This document shows, piece by piece, positions 25,967 through 34,695 of a DNA stretch of 64,000 bases (position 1 is its first letter; every line of letters starts with the position of its first letter). The stretch is from assembly GCF_019312585.1 (NCBI RefSeq), contig NZ_JAHWDP010000001.1:496001-560000 (forward strand), in the 5' to 3' direction. The position numbers and the translations under genes were made by a program. A model generated the notes under the pieces. It did not search any database. It saw nothing but the letters and a program-made list of their open reading frames with translations, and was not told the DNA's origin. This DNA is from Halomarinibacterium sedimenti (GTDB taxonomy: Bacteria > Bacteroidota > Bacteroidia > Flavobacteriales > Flavobacteriaceae).

Positions 25967-27430
25967 TTATTTTATACTTAAGTTCAAGGAAAAAACTGTA
26001 ATGCTTGTAGTTCCAGACCCTATTAAGCGTTGCCCCCATATTTCGACATAATCATTTGGAGCCAATTCTACTGTTCCAGAAATTGCTTGACTGGAAATAT
26101 CTGAAGTGGTATTTACCCTCATTAAAGAGTTTGTCTCTACTAGGGTTGTAGTTCCATTCTTTTTTATGAAAAAAGCATAATAATCCCCTGTGCCGCTGTT
26201 CCCTCTAATTGAAAGTGCTGCATTTATTTGAAATGTTCTCGTCTTCTTACCCATATAGGTAATTCTGTTGTTTTGAGGGGACGATGTTCTAAATAAGTTT
26301 ACGGCAGTTGTGGTATTGGTGGTTGTATTACCACTTAAATTAAACTCAGATCCATTTGATACCGATTGTACAAACCCTGTGGTTATACCGCCATTATAAT
26401 AAATGTTGGCCGTTGCTTGACTATCTCCTTCTTGTGGAATACCAGGACAATTTACGGTCCAAGAATTTGTAAAATTATACCCAGTGTATGACCCAGTAGT
26501 ATACCTTTTAACATATTCTGTGCTTGTTCCTGAAAAAGCGGTACTTAATAACACCCCACTTGTGACTGTTGGATTACTACTTACATCTATCCCTTTTGCA
26601 GTTCCATCAACTGTTATGAAACCACTTACTTTTTGAATAAGGGTGAAAGTCCCTGTGTACGTCTCATAGGTACCACTATTATTACTTGACCATCCTAAAT
26701 CTGCCAATAGTAAGGAGCCAATATTGTTGTATGTTATACCTGTTGTATTTCCCACATATTGTATAACACTTTTAAAAACCAAGCCGAATCCACTAATTGA
26801 ACCTACCGATCCTGAATTGGCAATAATAGCATCCCTAAAAATTAGATTTTGAGTTGGAGCAGCGGATAAGGAAAAAACTGTCCCCCCAGGAGCTGTTAAT
26901 GTAACTCCCTTTATACTTCCTCCTGTGGTTCCAGTAAAAATAGTTCCTCCAGCACGAACTAAAATATCCTCGTTCGTATCTCTTCCCAGAATGTATGAAT
27001 TATTAATTTCAATTGGGAATGATAATGAGACCGTTCCATTTATTTCATATAAGGTATTTGAACTTAAAAGGTATTTACTACCACCTCCTGCAGTGAGTTC
27101 TGACGCTAAATCTGCCGCAGATTTTACAATCTTGTGATTGTTTCGCGCTTGTGAAGATGTAGACAAACTAACCCAAGAACTAGAATTAAAGTAAAATAAT
27201 GAATTAAAATCAGTATCATATACAATAAGTCCATTTGCGGGGGAGCTAATAGCTGTTCTTTGAGCGGTTGTCAATCGTGGTAGTAACATACCCTTATTTA
27301 AAGATGTTATATCTAAGATTGATGAGGGGTCTGGTGTAGTGGTGTTAATTCCAACTTGTGCATGGACAACAAGTTGTCCTAATAAAATAATTAAAAAAGA
27401 AATCGTTAAGGTTAAGTTTAATTTTTTCAT
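25967..27430 (-). CDS. Secreted surface protein with C-terminal jelly-roll-like domain
   Basis: The protein has 487 residues and a signal peptide ending HAQ. The mature start VGINTTTPDPSSILDI...NKGMLLPRLTTAQR and GLIVYDTDFNSLFYFNSSSW are common at the N-terminus of Bacteroidota surface and tail-fibre-like proteins. The middle (100-360) is a Gly/Thr/Ser-rich beta-solenoid-like region. The last 130 residues (INAALSIRGNSGTGDYYAFFIKKNG, ELAPNDYVEIWGQRL) resemble a C1q/TNF-like jelly roll. No Por sorting tail is seen, so the export route past the outer membrane is uncertain. Confidence 0.75.
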   Translation of the reverse strand: MKKLNLTLTISFLIILLGQLVVHAQVGINTTTPDPSSILDITSLNKGMLLPRLTTAQRTAISSPANGLIVYDTDFNSLFYFNSSSWVSLSTSSQARNNHKIVKSAADLASELTAGGGSKYLLSSNTLYEINGTVSLSFPIEINNSYILGRDTNEDILVRAGGTIFTGTTGGSIKGVTLTAPGGTVFSLSAAPTQNLIFRDAIIANSGSVGSISGFGLVFKSVIQYVGNTTGITYNNIGSLLLADLGWSSNNSGTYETYTGTFTLIQKVSGFITVDGTAKGIDVSSNPTVTSGVLLSTAFSGTSTEYVKRYTTGSYTGYNFTNSWTVNCPGIPQEGDSQATANIYYNGGITTGFVQSVSNGSEFNLSGNTTTNTTTAVNLFRTSSPQNNRITYMGKKTRTFQINAALSIRGNSGTGDYYAFFIKKNGTTTLVETNSLMRVNTTSDISSQAISGTVELAPNDYVEIWGQRLIGSGTTSITVFSLNLSIK

Positions 27431-27441
27431 AAGATTAGTTG

Positions 27442-27891
27442 TTAAATTTTAATAATGTATTTATTGGGGTTGGCTACGTTTAAAATAAGATTCATTTTAC
27501 TATAGGTTAGCGGTTTAATTATATATCCAGAACAAAGGGAACATTGTTTAGACATATTAACATCTGCTATATTATTTGATGACGATAACAAGAAAATTTT
27601 AATTTCTCCTTGTTTAAAAACATTATAATCCTGTAAGGATTTTAATAAATCGAATCCATTCATATTTGGCATATTAATATCGATAAATACAATGTCTGGT
27701 TGTTCCTTTTTATTCGATTCCCATTTTGCCTTATTTAACTTAAAAAAACTTAAGGCAGTTTGCGCATCTGAAAACTTCCTAATAGAACTGACTTTAAATT
27801 TTTTGATGACCTTTTCGTGAATGACTAGGTCAACCGAATTATCATCAATTAATACTATGTTATTTGGATCCAACTTTTTATATTCTTGCAT
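27442..27891 (-). CDS. Single-domain response regulator (CheY/Rcp-like)
   Basis: Start at the ATG at 27891 (149 residues); the longer frame to 27942 lies inside the kinase gene. Receiver features are the acidic pair in VLIDDNSVD, phosphoacceptor D71 in FIDINMPNMNG, the SSS switch region, and the conserved Lys in YIIKPLT. There is no output domain. It overlaps the histidine kinase gene by 14 bp and is its obvious partner. It may act through protein contacts or a phosphorelay. Confidence 0.9.
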   Translation of the reverse strand: MQEYKKLDPNNIVLIDDNSVDLVIHEKVIKKFKVSSIRKFSDAQTALSFFKLNKAKWESNKKEQPDIVFIDINMPNMNGFDLLKSLQDYNVFKQGEIKIFLLSSSNNIADVNMSKQCSLCSGYIIKPLTYSKMNLILNVANPNKYIIKI

Positions 27892-29359
27892 CGGAAAGGA
27901 AAATGGTAAAACACGTTCCTTTATTAAATTCACTTTCAACATTTATGTTTCCATTTAATTCGTCAACGATATTATTTACTATATACAAGCCTAAGCCATT
28001 TCCATAACCATTTGCTTCACACAAATTTTCAGAATAAAAGAGCTGAAAAATTTTATCTAAATTTTCTTTTGGAATTCCAACACCGTTGTCTGATATTTTT
28101 ATTTGAATATCTCTTCCAACGGAATCTATTTCAATACTTATTATAGGTTCATGGTTATCCAGGGCTGGATTTTTAAACTTTATCGCATTCTCAATTAAGT
28201 TTTTAAATAATAGTTTTAATAGATTTTTATAAGAGTGAAAGCCAGAAGATGCTAAAATTTTGACTTTAAATTTTATACCTTCCAATTCATACTGTTTACT
28301 CAAATAATGGACTACACCGTCTATAATTTTTCTAAAATTTATCATTTCTGGGGCTCTACTAGTTTCCATCATGATGGAAGAATTAGCCATCTTTTCTAGA
28401 ACGGTTTTACCTTTTTCTAAGGTAGAATCTAACAAAGAGGTCAATTCTATAATATTATCATTTACTTTTTCATATTTCATTAAGTCAACTATCCCCTCTG
28501 CCGTCGAAATAGGAGCCATTAATTCATGCGCAGACCGATAAAGAAAAGCCTCTAGATCTCTTGATTTTTTTCGTAATTTTTTTTCAAGTACTTTTCGTTT
28601 TGTGATATCCATCATTATAGCACTGTAGTAGGTTCTACTTCCTATCTCCCATTTATTTAATGCAATTTCTAAAGGAAATTCATCTCCATTCTTTTTAATT
28701 CCTGTCATTTCAATAGTTTCATTAAGACAGGATGGGCTTAAATTATTTACTACTTTTTTTAACTCAGCAAGGCTTCTTTCTCTATCTATTGGAGCAATTA
28801 ATTGAGAAATATTTTTACCTAATATTTCCTCATCAGTATACCCGAAAGCATTTTCGGCTCCCTTGTTCCATTCGGTAATAAAACCCCGACTTTCTACCAC
28901 CATCATAATACTCACATTTATTAATTTAAATATGGTATGATATTTTAAGTCTGATTCAATTTCATCCATTTCCCTATTATAGTTTTTGGAAATCTCATTG
29001 TAAATACCAACAAATTTATTGAGGTTACCCCTTTTATTTAGAATAGGGGAAATGGTAGCTTCTAACCAAGTAGTTCTTCCATCATGCGTCCTGTTCTTTA
29101 AAACGCCTTTCCAAATCTTGCCCTTTTTTATTGTTTTCCATAGGTCCCTATATTTGGCTTCTTTGTGTCTTGGACATTCCAATATTTTATGTGGTTCCCC
29201 AATAATTTCGTGTTGATTGTATCCAATAATTTTACAGTATTTTTCATTTGCATAAATAAGCCTGCCTCTTAGATCCGTAATTGAAACAATAGCATTCTTA
29301 TTAAAATTTAAATCGTTTTGTAAGTGTGTAACTTCACTAATATTTTTAATTGCCCCCAT
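27878..29359 (-). CDS. Soluble two-PAS sensor histidine kinase
   Basis: The protein has 493 residues with no membrane helix or signal peptide. PAS1 covers about 15-130 (NEKYCKIIGYNQHEIIGEPH), PAS2 about 140-260 (FGYTDEEILGKNISQLI), each ending in a PAC-like segment. The HisKA-type helix carries the phospho-accepting H278 in RSAHELMAPIS. The ATP-binding domain has N-box NLIENAIKFKN, G1 ISDNGVGIP and G2 GNGLGLYIV. A cytoplasmic sensor of redox, light or a small ligand is likely. It overlaps both neighbours by 14 bp. Confidence 0.92.
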   Translation of the reverse strand: MGAIKNISEVTHLQNDLNFNKNAIVSITDLRGRLIYANEKYCKIIGYNQHEIIGEPHKILECPRHKEAKYRDLWKTIKKGKIWKGVLKNRTHDGRTTWLEATISPILNKRGNLNKFVGIYNEISKNYNREMDEIESDLKYHTIFKLINVSIMMVVESRGFITEWNKGAENAFGYTDEEILGKNISQLIAPIDRERSLAELKKVVNNLSPSCLNETIEMTGIKKNGDEFPLEIALNKWEIGSRTYYSAIMMDITKRKVLEKKLRKKSRDLEAFLYRSAHELMAPISTAEGIVDLMKYEKVNDNIIELTSLLDSTLEKGKTVLEKMANSSIMMETSRAPEMINFRKIIDGVVHYLSKQYELEGIKFKVKILASSGFHSYKNLLKLLFKNLIENAIKFKNPALDNHEPIISIEIDSVGRDIQIKISDNGVGIPKENLDKIFQLFYSENLCEANGYGNGLGLYIVNNIVDELNGNINVESEFNKGTCFTIFLSDARI

Positions 29360-29756
29360 ATTTTATATTCATTTCATTACAATATTTAATAGCCCCATCC
29401 ATTTCATAAAAAATCTTAAAAGGAGTCAAGGGATCATAAATTCTTTTATAAGAATCCACTAATAATTTTGAGCTCATTGAATTAAGAAGAAAAGCTTCAC
29501 AAAGCCGTAAATCTTTTATAGCTTTTGAATTTGATAATAGCTTTGCTGCATCAATTGTATAGGTTCCTTTAACATCCCTTAAATCAATTAAAAAGGGGGA
29601 ACAAACTCCATTACACAAACTAGTCATTACATTGATATAGTTAAGTGTATTCTCTTCCGTTAGGTTGTAATTTATATCTTGGTTAAATAATTTACAATAC
29701 AATATTCCCTCGCTATACCAGAAAGTTGCTTTTTCAAATTGAATTCTATTATCCAT
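29346..29756 (-). CDS. STAS-like (DUF7793-type) protein upstream of the histidine kinase
   Basis: The protein has 136 residues. The alternating strand/helix pattern, the central PFLIDLRDVKGTYTIDAAKLLSN stretch and the FLLNSMSSKLLVDSYKRIYDP stretch resemble the STAS-like DUF7793 proteins found next to signalling genes in flavobacteria. I recall this family only by pattern. The end overlaps the kinase start by 14 bp, so it belongs to the same operon and may bind the kinase or act as an input or anti-anti-factor module. Confidence 0.65.
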   Translation of the reverse strand: MDNRIQFEKATFWYSEGILYCKLFNQDINYNLTEENTLNYINVMTSLCNGVCSPFLIDLRDVKGTYTIDAAKLLSNSKAIKDLRLCEAFLLNSMSSKLLVDSYKRIYDPLTPFKIFYEMDGAIKYCNEMNIKYGGN

Positions 29757-30282
29757 ATTTCGACTTACTTCAAAAGTGTTAAGCCAAAGGGTATGCCAAT
29801 ATGAATTTGATAACCATCATTACAACATAAACAGATGAATAATAGAAAGTTATTTAAAATGTGAATTTTTTAGTGTCAGAAATTTCTCTCGAAATACCGT
29901 GGACAATTTGCCGATCTGTAGAATTTTAACGGTATACCGTGAATTTAATTTGTCCTTAAAAAATTGTTCAAGTCTTGATGCAAGGCTTTTTTATTTGTAA
30001 TTTTCTTCTCGTCTTTCTGTGTTTTCATTCCTAGAATATCATTTAACAGGAACGCTGTAAAACAAGAAAAGCTCTTACAAACAGTTAAAGTTTTCAATAA
30101 AAGAAATATTGTTCCAAATAAAATTATAATTTACTTATTTTCAGTATTTTATAATTTAAATTCTTATCTTTACAAGTACTCCCCTCCCAACAGAGCTTGA
30201 TTTTGGCATTATTATTTTTCATAGTGTGATGTACTTATGGTTGGTATAACTTGATGCTATTACTAACCAATACTTTATAATT
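29757..30282. other. 526-bp intergenic region with palindrome and repeated motif
   Basis: No convincing open frame. It holds a perfect 12-base palindrome ACGGTATACCGT (29929-29940). A related direct motif is ATACCGTG followed by AATTTG, seen at 29894-29910 and again at 29934-29957. A TATCTTTA box at 30165-30172 is a weak candidate promoter for the gene at 30283. The minus-strand promoter of the kinase operon should also lie here. Confidence 0.6.
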
Positions 30283-31107
30283 ATGAAAACCAAAATTAAA
30301 ACAACGTTCACAACACTGTTTATTTTTCTTTTAATGCTATCTCCCTTGGTAGCTCAAGAAAATGCTACAAAACCATCCTACATCTCTATTACTACTTTAT
30401 ATTGGAATTTAGATCGAGAATCAACCGATTCTAACGATTGGATGGCGATTGAAAAAGAATATTTAGAAAAAGTCACTCGAAAGAACGAGTTTATTCTTGC
30501 CGCTTCTTATTATATGCATTTATATACAGAAAATAGCATTGAATCTAAGTATGTGCAGACTTACGCTTCCTGGGCAGACATTGAAAAAGCGCAAAATAGA
30601 AATACTGAATTGGAGAAATTAGCCTGGCCAGATGAGGCTAAAAGAACAGCCTTTTTAAACAATCGCCAATCGTTTTATTCTAATTTTCATTCAGATGAAA
30701 TCTATGTCCCTCTTGACGGCGGAAAATACTTAACCGAAAGACCTAAAGAAGATATGGTCACTTATGTTCGAATAAGTAAAATGGCATTCCCAAGCGATGG
30801 TTCCAATGAGGAATTTATGAAATTACATAAGCAGTTCATAAATACCACGGTAATGAAAAACGATAAGATTAAAGCTTATTATCCCAATGTACACGGATGG
30901 GGAGCAGACAGAACCGATTTTGTCGAAGCATTTTATATTGAATCTTTAGACGACCTTGACGATTTGACCGCTGGGAATGGAGATGCTATTAAGGCTCAAT
31001 GGCCGGACGAAGAAGCAAGAAAAGCATTCTTTAAAAGTTACAACAAGTATTTTACTGGAGTACATGGAGATTATCTGTATACCTACATCGCAGAACTTTC
31101 TAAATAA
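30283..31107 (+). CDS. Exported protein with internally duplicated domain
   Basis: The protein has 274 residues and a signal peptide ending LVAQ. Two halves look related: LEKLAWPDEAKRTAFLNNRQ and SFYSNFHSDEIY in the first half match AQWPDEEARKAFFKSYNKYF and TGVHGDYLYTY in the second. The layout suggests two ferredoxin-like alpha-beta (dimeric alpha/beta barrel) units in one chain. Periplasmic or surface location. No family recognised and no obvious partner; it has its own terminator. Confidence 0.7.
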   Translation: MKTKIKTTFTTLFIFLLMLSPLVAQENATKPSYISITTLYWNLDRESTDSNDWMAIEKEYLEKVTRKNEFILAASYYMHLYTENSIESKYVQTYASWADIEKAQNRNTELEKLAWPDEAKRTAFLNNRQSFYSNFHSDEIYVPLDGGKYLTERPKEDMVTYVRISKMAFPSDGSNEEFMKLHKQFINTTVMKNDKIKAYYPNVHGWGADRTDFVEAFYIESLDDLDDLTAGNGDAIKAQWPDEEARKAFFKSYNKYFTGVHGDYLYTYIAELSK

Positions 31108-31133
31108 AAAACAATAAACATATAACCATTTAT

Positions 31134-31156
31134 AAGGCTTCCACTTTGGAAGCCTT
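31134..31156 (+). terminator. Terminator of the duplicated-domain protein gene
   Basis: AAGGCTTCC / GGAAGCCTT with a 5-base loop, followed by ATTTCAT on the plus strand, 27 bases after the stop codon at 31107. Confidence 0.75.
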
Positions 31157-31220
31157 ATTTCATATGTTGATATACAACACGTTATTTGTGTATGAATACA
31201 ACCGAGTGAACTAAAAATAA

Positions 31221-31250
31221 TAAAAAGAGTCCATCCAATAGGACAGGCTC
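31221..31250 (-). terminator. Terminator of the porin gene
   Basis: On the minus strand GAGCCTGTCC and GGATGGACTC pair with G-U wobbles and one mismatch around a 4-base loop, followed by TTTTTATT. It lies about 28 bases after the porin stop and is related in sequence to the two tRNA-flank terminators at 32537 and 34668. Confidence 0.7.
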
Positions 31251-31277
31251 ACAAAATTCCAGCGGATGCTACTATTT

Positions 31278-32414
31278 TTAGAACCCAATATCTACGTCAA
31301 ATCGGATGCGCTGGCCCGTCTCTGTAAAAGGACCATAGGGTATCAATTGTTCTACCGTAAAAAACCTTGAATTCACTTTGATATTATCGGTTACCATATA
31401 GCCCAGCATAAGCTCCAGCCCTTTGTAATTTGTCAATCTACCATCAAGAGACCCTTGAGACGAATAATCCCACCGAGCCCAATCATTTTGAGCAAGATAA
31501 TCTACTGCCGCAAAGCGTTCCAAATTTATATAAGTAATCCTCGCTTTCCAATCGCCTTTTTTCTTTAATTTTCCCATTCTCACACTAGCCACTAATCCTT
31601 GCCGTTGATCTCTCAATTGCGTTGCTATGGAATTGTTTTTACTATAATCCTCAAGGTTTTGATACCAGTCGACCTCTACACCAATTTTAGGTTTTTCAAA
31701 AATTTCGAAGCGGCCTCCAAGATGCAAAATATTATAATCGATGGTAAAAGTACCGTTACCATCAGGGATGTCTGGTAGTGAATTAAAATAATAGAAACCT
31801 GGAAAAAGAGTAATCCGTTTATTAGCGTGAGAGCTCACCAATTGAACTCCTTGAAAATAGGCATCATCTTCTAGGGGTCCATTATTTGATGCAATGATAA
31901 AATGGCCTGTATTTATTCCAATAGACTCAACCCAAGACAAGCCCGTAGACCAGCTTCCTTGGGCAGCAATACCATCGGGATACACATTGTCACTCCAAAA
32001 CAATTCATTCTGCTTTTCAAAAGGAAAGGTATTTTTACCTATCCAGCCTTGAAACCAATCAAACTTAAATTGCGCAAAGGCTTTTTCAAGACCAATGGGA
32101 AGGGTCCCACCCTCATTAAAGCCATCTCCCAAAGTGAGTTGTGGATCTTGTTGTTTACCTGGCAAACCTGTTCTCAATCGAACTCCCATTTGCAGCCAAT
32201 CATTAAAGTCATAGTTTGCCCCAAATCGAAGCCGATAACGAAGGCGAGTACGGCTATCTCTAAAGGTTCCATCAGGCTTGCGCGAATCCCAATCTGGTTC
32301 AACGCGGAAACGAAAATCCCCAGTAAACGTTAACTTTTTGGGCAATGTATCATTTTGAGACACCCCACTCTGCCCTATGCATAGGAACAAAAGTATCCAA
32401 ATATATTTACTCAT
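31278..32414 (-). CDS. Outer-membrane porin-like beta-barrel
   Basis: Start at the ATG at 32414 (MSKYIWILLFLC, 378 residues); an ATG nine codons upstream is in frame but precedes the signal peptide. After the signal, the sequence is a run of amphipathic strands (GDFRFRVEPDWDSR, TRLRYRLRFGANYDFNDWLQMGVRLRTG) that ends in an aromatic final strand FDVDIGF. Putative porins of this family occur widely in Bacteroidota for small-solute uptake. Substrate unknown. A full -7 box lies upstream. Confidence 0.82.
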   Translation of the reverse strand: MSKYIWILLFLCIGQSGVSQNDTLPKKLTFTGDFRFRVEPDWDSRKPDGTFRDSRTRLRYRLRFGANYDFNDWLQMGVRLRTGLPGKQQDPQLTLGDGFNEGGTLPIGLEKAFAQFKFDWFQGWIGKNTFPFEKQNELFWSDNVYPDGIAAQGSWSTGLSWVESIGINTGHFIIASNNGPLEDDAYFQGVQLVSSHANKRITLFPGFYYFNSLPDIPDGNGTFTIDYNILHLGGRFEIFEKPKIGVEVDWYQNLEDYSKNNSIATQLRDQRQGLVASVRMGKLKKKGDWKARITYINLERFAAVDYLAQNDWARWDYSSQGSLDGRLTNYKGLELMLGYMVTDNIKVNSRFFTVEQLIPYGPFTETGQRIRFDVDIGF

Positions 32415-32452
32415 AATTTGAAGCTGGTTAGGCAAGTACAATAGTTGATTTA

Positions 32453-32460
32453 CAAACTTA
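32453..32460 (-). promoter_or_regulatory. Candidate porin promoter -7 box
   Basis: Minus-strand TAAGTTTG matches TAnnTTTG at all fixed positions, 38 bases before the porin ATG. Confidence 0.5.
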
Positions 32461-32536
32461 CCATAACTTTCAGAAATAAAAAAGACCCTGTTTTGTTTTC
32501 AATTTAGCAGTAGTAAAGGCAATATTCCAAAAACAT

Positions 32537-32562
32537 AAAAAGCCCATCCCAACGGATAAGCT
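32537..32562 (-). terminator. Terminator of the repeat-containing T9SS gene
   Basis: On the minus strand AGCTTATCC and GGATGGGCT pair, with two G-U wobbles, followed by TTTTATG. It lies 98 bases after the stop codon of the gene at 32660 and is a near copy of the tRNA-Asp terminator. Confidence 0.7.
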
Positions 32563-32637
32563 CTTCATTGGCTTGTCATTACGCACTTGATGTGGAATCT
32601 AAACCACTAGCCACATTTAAGTGACTCGACACAACAT
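32537..32637. repeat. Copy of the tRNA-Asp 3' flank
   Basis: Two blocks match the tRNA-Asp downstream region: 32538-32571 (terminator AGCCCATCC-GGATAAGCT plus CTTCATTGG) and 32599-32637 (CTAAACCACTAGCCACATTT and the following GTGACTCGACACAACAT). The order and direction match 34668-34751. The bases beyond, from 32638, drift away, and no tRNA is recognisable there. Confidence 0.85.
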
Positions 32638-32659
32638 TGTAGTTTGGTCAGAAAAGAAT

Positions 32660-34567
32660 CTAAATTTTTATAAATTTAGTAGTTAGTTCTCCCTTTGAAG
32701 TTTTGACTTTTAAAAAATAAACTCCATTAATGAGCTTGGAAACATCTATTTGGTGATTTTCCACACTTTGGTTTATAACTAATTCCCCAAGTAAGGAATA
32801 AATTTTTATAAATTCTATTTCAACAGAGGAATCAGCTTCAATACGAATTATTCCTTTTGCTGGGTTAGGATAGAAAATTAATTTATTTAAAATCTCGTCT
32901 TCTTCCCCAAGAATTGTTTCACAGGAAACTTCCAAACTAAAATTTCCCGCAGAGTTGCCATTACCCTCGACCATTATAAAATATGACGAAAACCCATCGG
33001 ACTCAAATATCAACTCAGATTGATCACCACAAAAATCATTGTTAGAATTTATTTCTGTTGATAGTGTACAATCTGAAAATACTCTTAAATAAGAATCATA
33101 ATTGGTATTTCCACCACAAAGCGAAATAGTAATATTTTCATTAATTCCAGTACCGGTAAATTCATAGAATACATCTGGAGAGTTTTCTCCGCCCGAATTT
33201 GAAGCATTAGTGGTGCTCCCTATTATAATGTCTCCGCAATCAATTGAAATTGCATTTGCACAATCATTATTTAAAGGAATATATTCTCCTGATAATTTTA
33301 CAATCCAAAAATCTGAATCACCATGATTTCCATTTACATCGCCATCATTTGAAAAGGTATCTCCTGCCAGAACATATTCCCCTTCATCAATTTGTTTTAA
33401 TGAGTAAGCTGTTTCATCAATTGTGCCTCCTAAACATTTTTGCCATTGAAGTTCTCCCAAAGATGAGATTTTTACGACCCAGACATCTGATTGACCACCT
33501 TGATAACCCCAGACATCCCCATCATTTGAAGCTGTCAAACCAGCAAATATATAGCCATTGTCTATAGTCTGCACAATTGAGTAGGCATATTCATCACTAG
33601 AACCACCAAACGCTCTTTGCCATTCAATATTCCCTGAGGAAGATAACTTTACAACCCAAGCATCTACAGCACCATGATTTCCAGTAACATCTCCATCATT
33701 GGATAGGGTTCCACCTGATACTATATAACCCCCATCTGTCGATTTATCCATCGAAAATGCAATTTCATAATTGCTCCCCCCCAAACATTTCTGCCAATCT
33801 ATGGCACCCAGAGAAGATAGTTTTACAACCCAAAAATCTACAAGTCCATGCTGTCCAGAAACGTCTCCATCATTCGAAAAAGTCCCGCCAGAAATTATAT
33901 ATCCTCCATCATCTGTTTGTTCTACAGAGCTTAAAACCTCTGTTAAGCTTCCACCCAAACATTTTTGCCATTCAATATTCCCTGACGAAGATAACTTTAC
34001 AACCCATCCATCAGTGACACCATGATTTCCAGACACATCTCCATCATTGGAATCTGTATGCCCAACTACAATATATCCACCATCCATAGTTTGCCTTATA
34101 GATCTAGGCGAATCATCCAATGAACCACCTAAAGACTTTTGCCACTCAATAATCCCTGCAGAAGATAGTTTAACAATCCAAAAATCGGACCCACCATGAT
34201 TTCCTGTTACATCTCCATCATTGGAATTCGAAAGTATAGATGCAACATAGCCACCATCAGTAGATTGAATTATTCCCTGACCCAATTCAATACTGGTGCC
34301 ACCCAAACATTTTTGCCATTCAATATCTCCGTTAGAAAATTGCTTAACAATCCAAGCATCTTGAAATATGCTATGATTTCCTGACACATCCCCATCATTA
34401 GATTCGGAATTTCCAATTGTTATATACCCACCATCTATTGTCCGAATAATTGAATTCCCTCGATCTCGATCAGTACCACCTAAACATTTCTGCCACTCAA
34501 TCGCGGGCTCTTGGGAATAAACACAAGTAATCCAAAGAAGTAAAGCAAAAGAAATAATGTTATTCAT
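32660..34567 (-). CDS. T9SS-exported protein with seven 58-residue repeats
   Basis: The protein has 635 residues and a signal peptide ending VYSQ. Residues 25-430 are seven tandem copies of a roughly 58-residue unit: WQKCLGGS, then DGGYIVSG, SNDGDVSGNHG and WVVKLSS. One copy would be one blade or solenoid turn. A Cys-containing beta domain (about 435-550, NDCANAISIDCGD) follows, then a Por/T9SS sorting tail (FYPNPAKGIIRIE, YSLLGELV, GVYFLKVKTSKGE). The product is predicted to be secreted and anchored at the cell surface. The gene lies between two copies of the tRNA-Asp flank. Confidence 0.87.
   Translation of the reverse strand: MNNIISFALLLWITCVYSQEPAIEWQKCLGGTDRDRGNSIIRTIDGGYITIGNSESNDGDVSGNHSIFQDAWIVKQFSNGDIEWQKCLGGTSIELGQGIIQSTDGGYVASILSNSNDGDVTGNHGGSDFWIVKLSSAGIIEWQKSLGGSLDDSPRSIRQTMDGGYIVVGHTDSNDGDVSGNHGVTDGWVVKLSSSGNIEWQKCLGGSLTEVLSSVEQTDDGGYIISGGTFSNDGDVSGQHGLVDFWVVKLSSLGAIDWQKCLGGSNYEIAFSMDKSTDGGYIVSGGTLSNDGDVTGNHGAVDAWVVKLSSSGNIEWQRAFGGSSDEYAYSIVQTIDNGYIFAGLTASNDGDVWGYQGGQSDVWVVKISSLGELQWQKCLGGTIDETAYSLKQIDEGEYVLAGDTFSNDGDVNGNHGDSDFWIVKLSGEYIPLNNDCANAISIDCGDIIIGSTTNASNSGGENSPDVFYEFTGTGINENITISLCGGNTNYDSYLRVFSDCTLSTEINSNNDFCGDQSELIFESDGFSSYFIMVEGNGNSAGNFSLEVSCETILGEEDEILNKLIFYPNPAKGIIRIEADSSVEIEFIKIYSLLGELVINQSVENHQIDVSKLINGVYFLKVKTSKGELTTKFIKI
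33270..34495. repeat. Coding tandem repeat, seven units of about 174 bp
   Basis: The units encode the 58-residue repeats of the T9SS protein. The conserved cores spell WQKCLGG and SNDGDVSGNHG in each copy, while the linking residues differ, so the repeats are old and have diverged. Unit six (WQRAFGGSSDE) and the last unit are the most different. Confidence 0.88.
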
Positions 34568-34667
34568 TTTTAAACACTTAAATCTACCCTAAGATACAAA
34601 TAAATTGTAACACCTTGGAAGGGCTTTTCAGTGGTTATGTTGAAATAATATGAGCACTCCCTAAAAC

Positions 34668-34695
34668 AAAAAAAGCCCATCCAAACGGATAAGCT
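34668..34695 (-). terminator. Terminator of tRNA-Asp
   Basis: On the minus strand AGCTTATCC-GTTT-GGATGGGCT forms a 9-bp stem with two G-U wobbles followed by TTTTTTT. It is 64 bases after the tRNA 3' end. Confidence 0.8.

Noticed and set aside
32580-32665. A second tRNA-Asp gene at the first flank copy
   Set aside because: Only the downstream flank is repeated; acceptor, anticodon and T arms are not found, so at most a decayed remnant is present.
33244-34025. Plus-strand open frames opposite the T9SS repeat gene
   Set aside because: They follow the repeat periodicity in the antisense frame, lack family motifs and sit opposite a long, signal-peptide-bearing gene.
33270-34495. Long direct repeats resembling a tandem duplication or CRISPR-like array
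   Set aside because: They are about 174 bp, in frame and diverged, and encode the 58-residue protein repeats.
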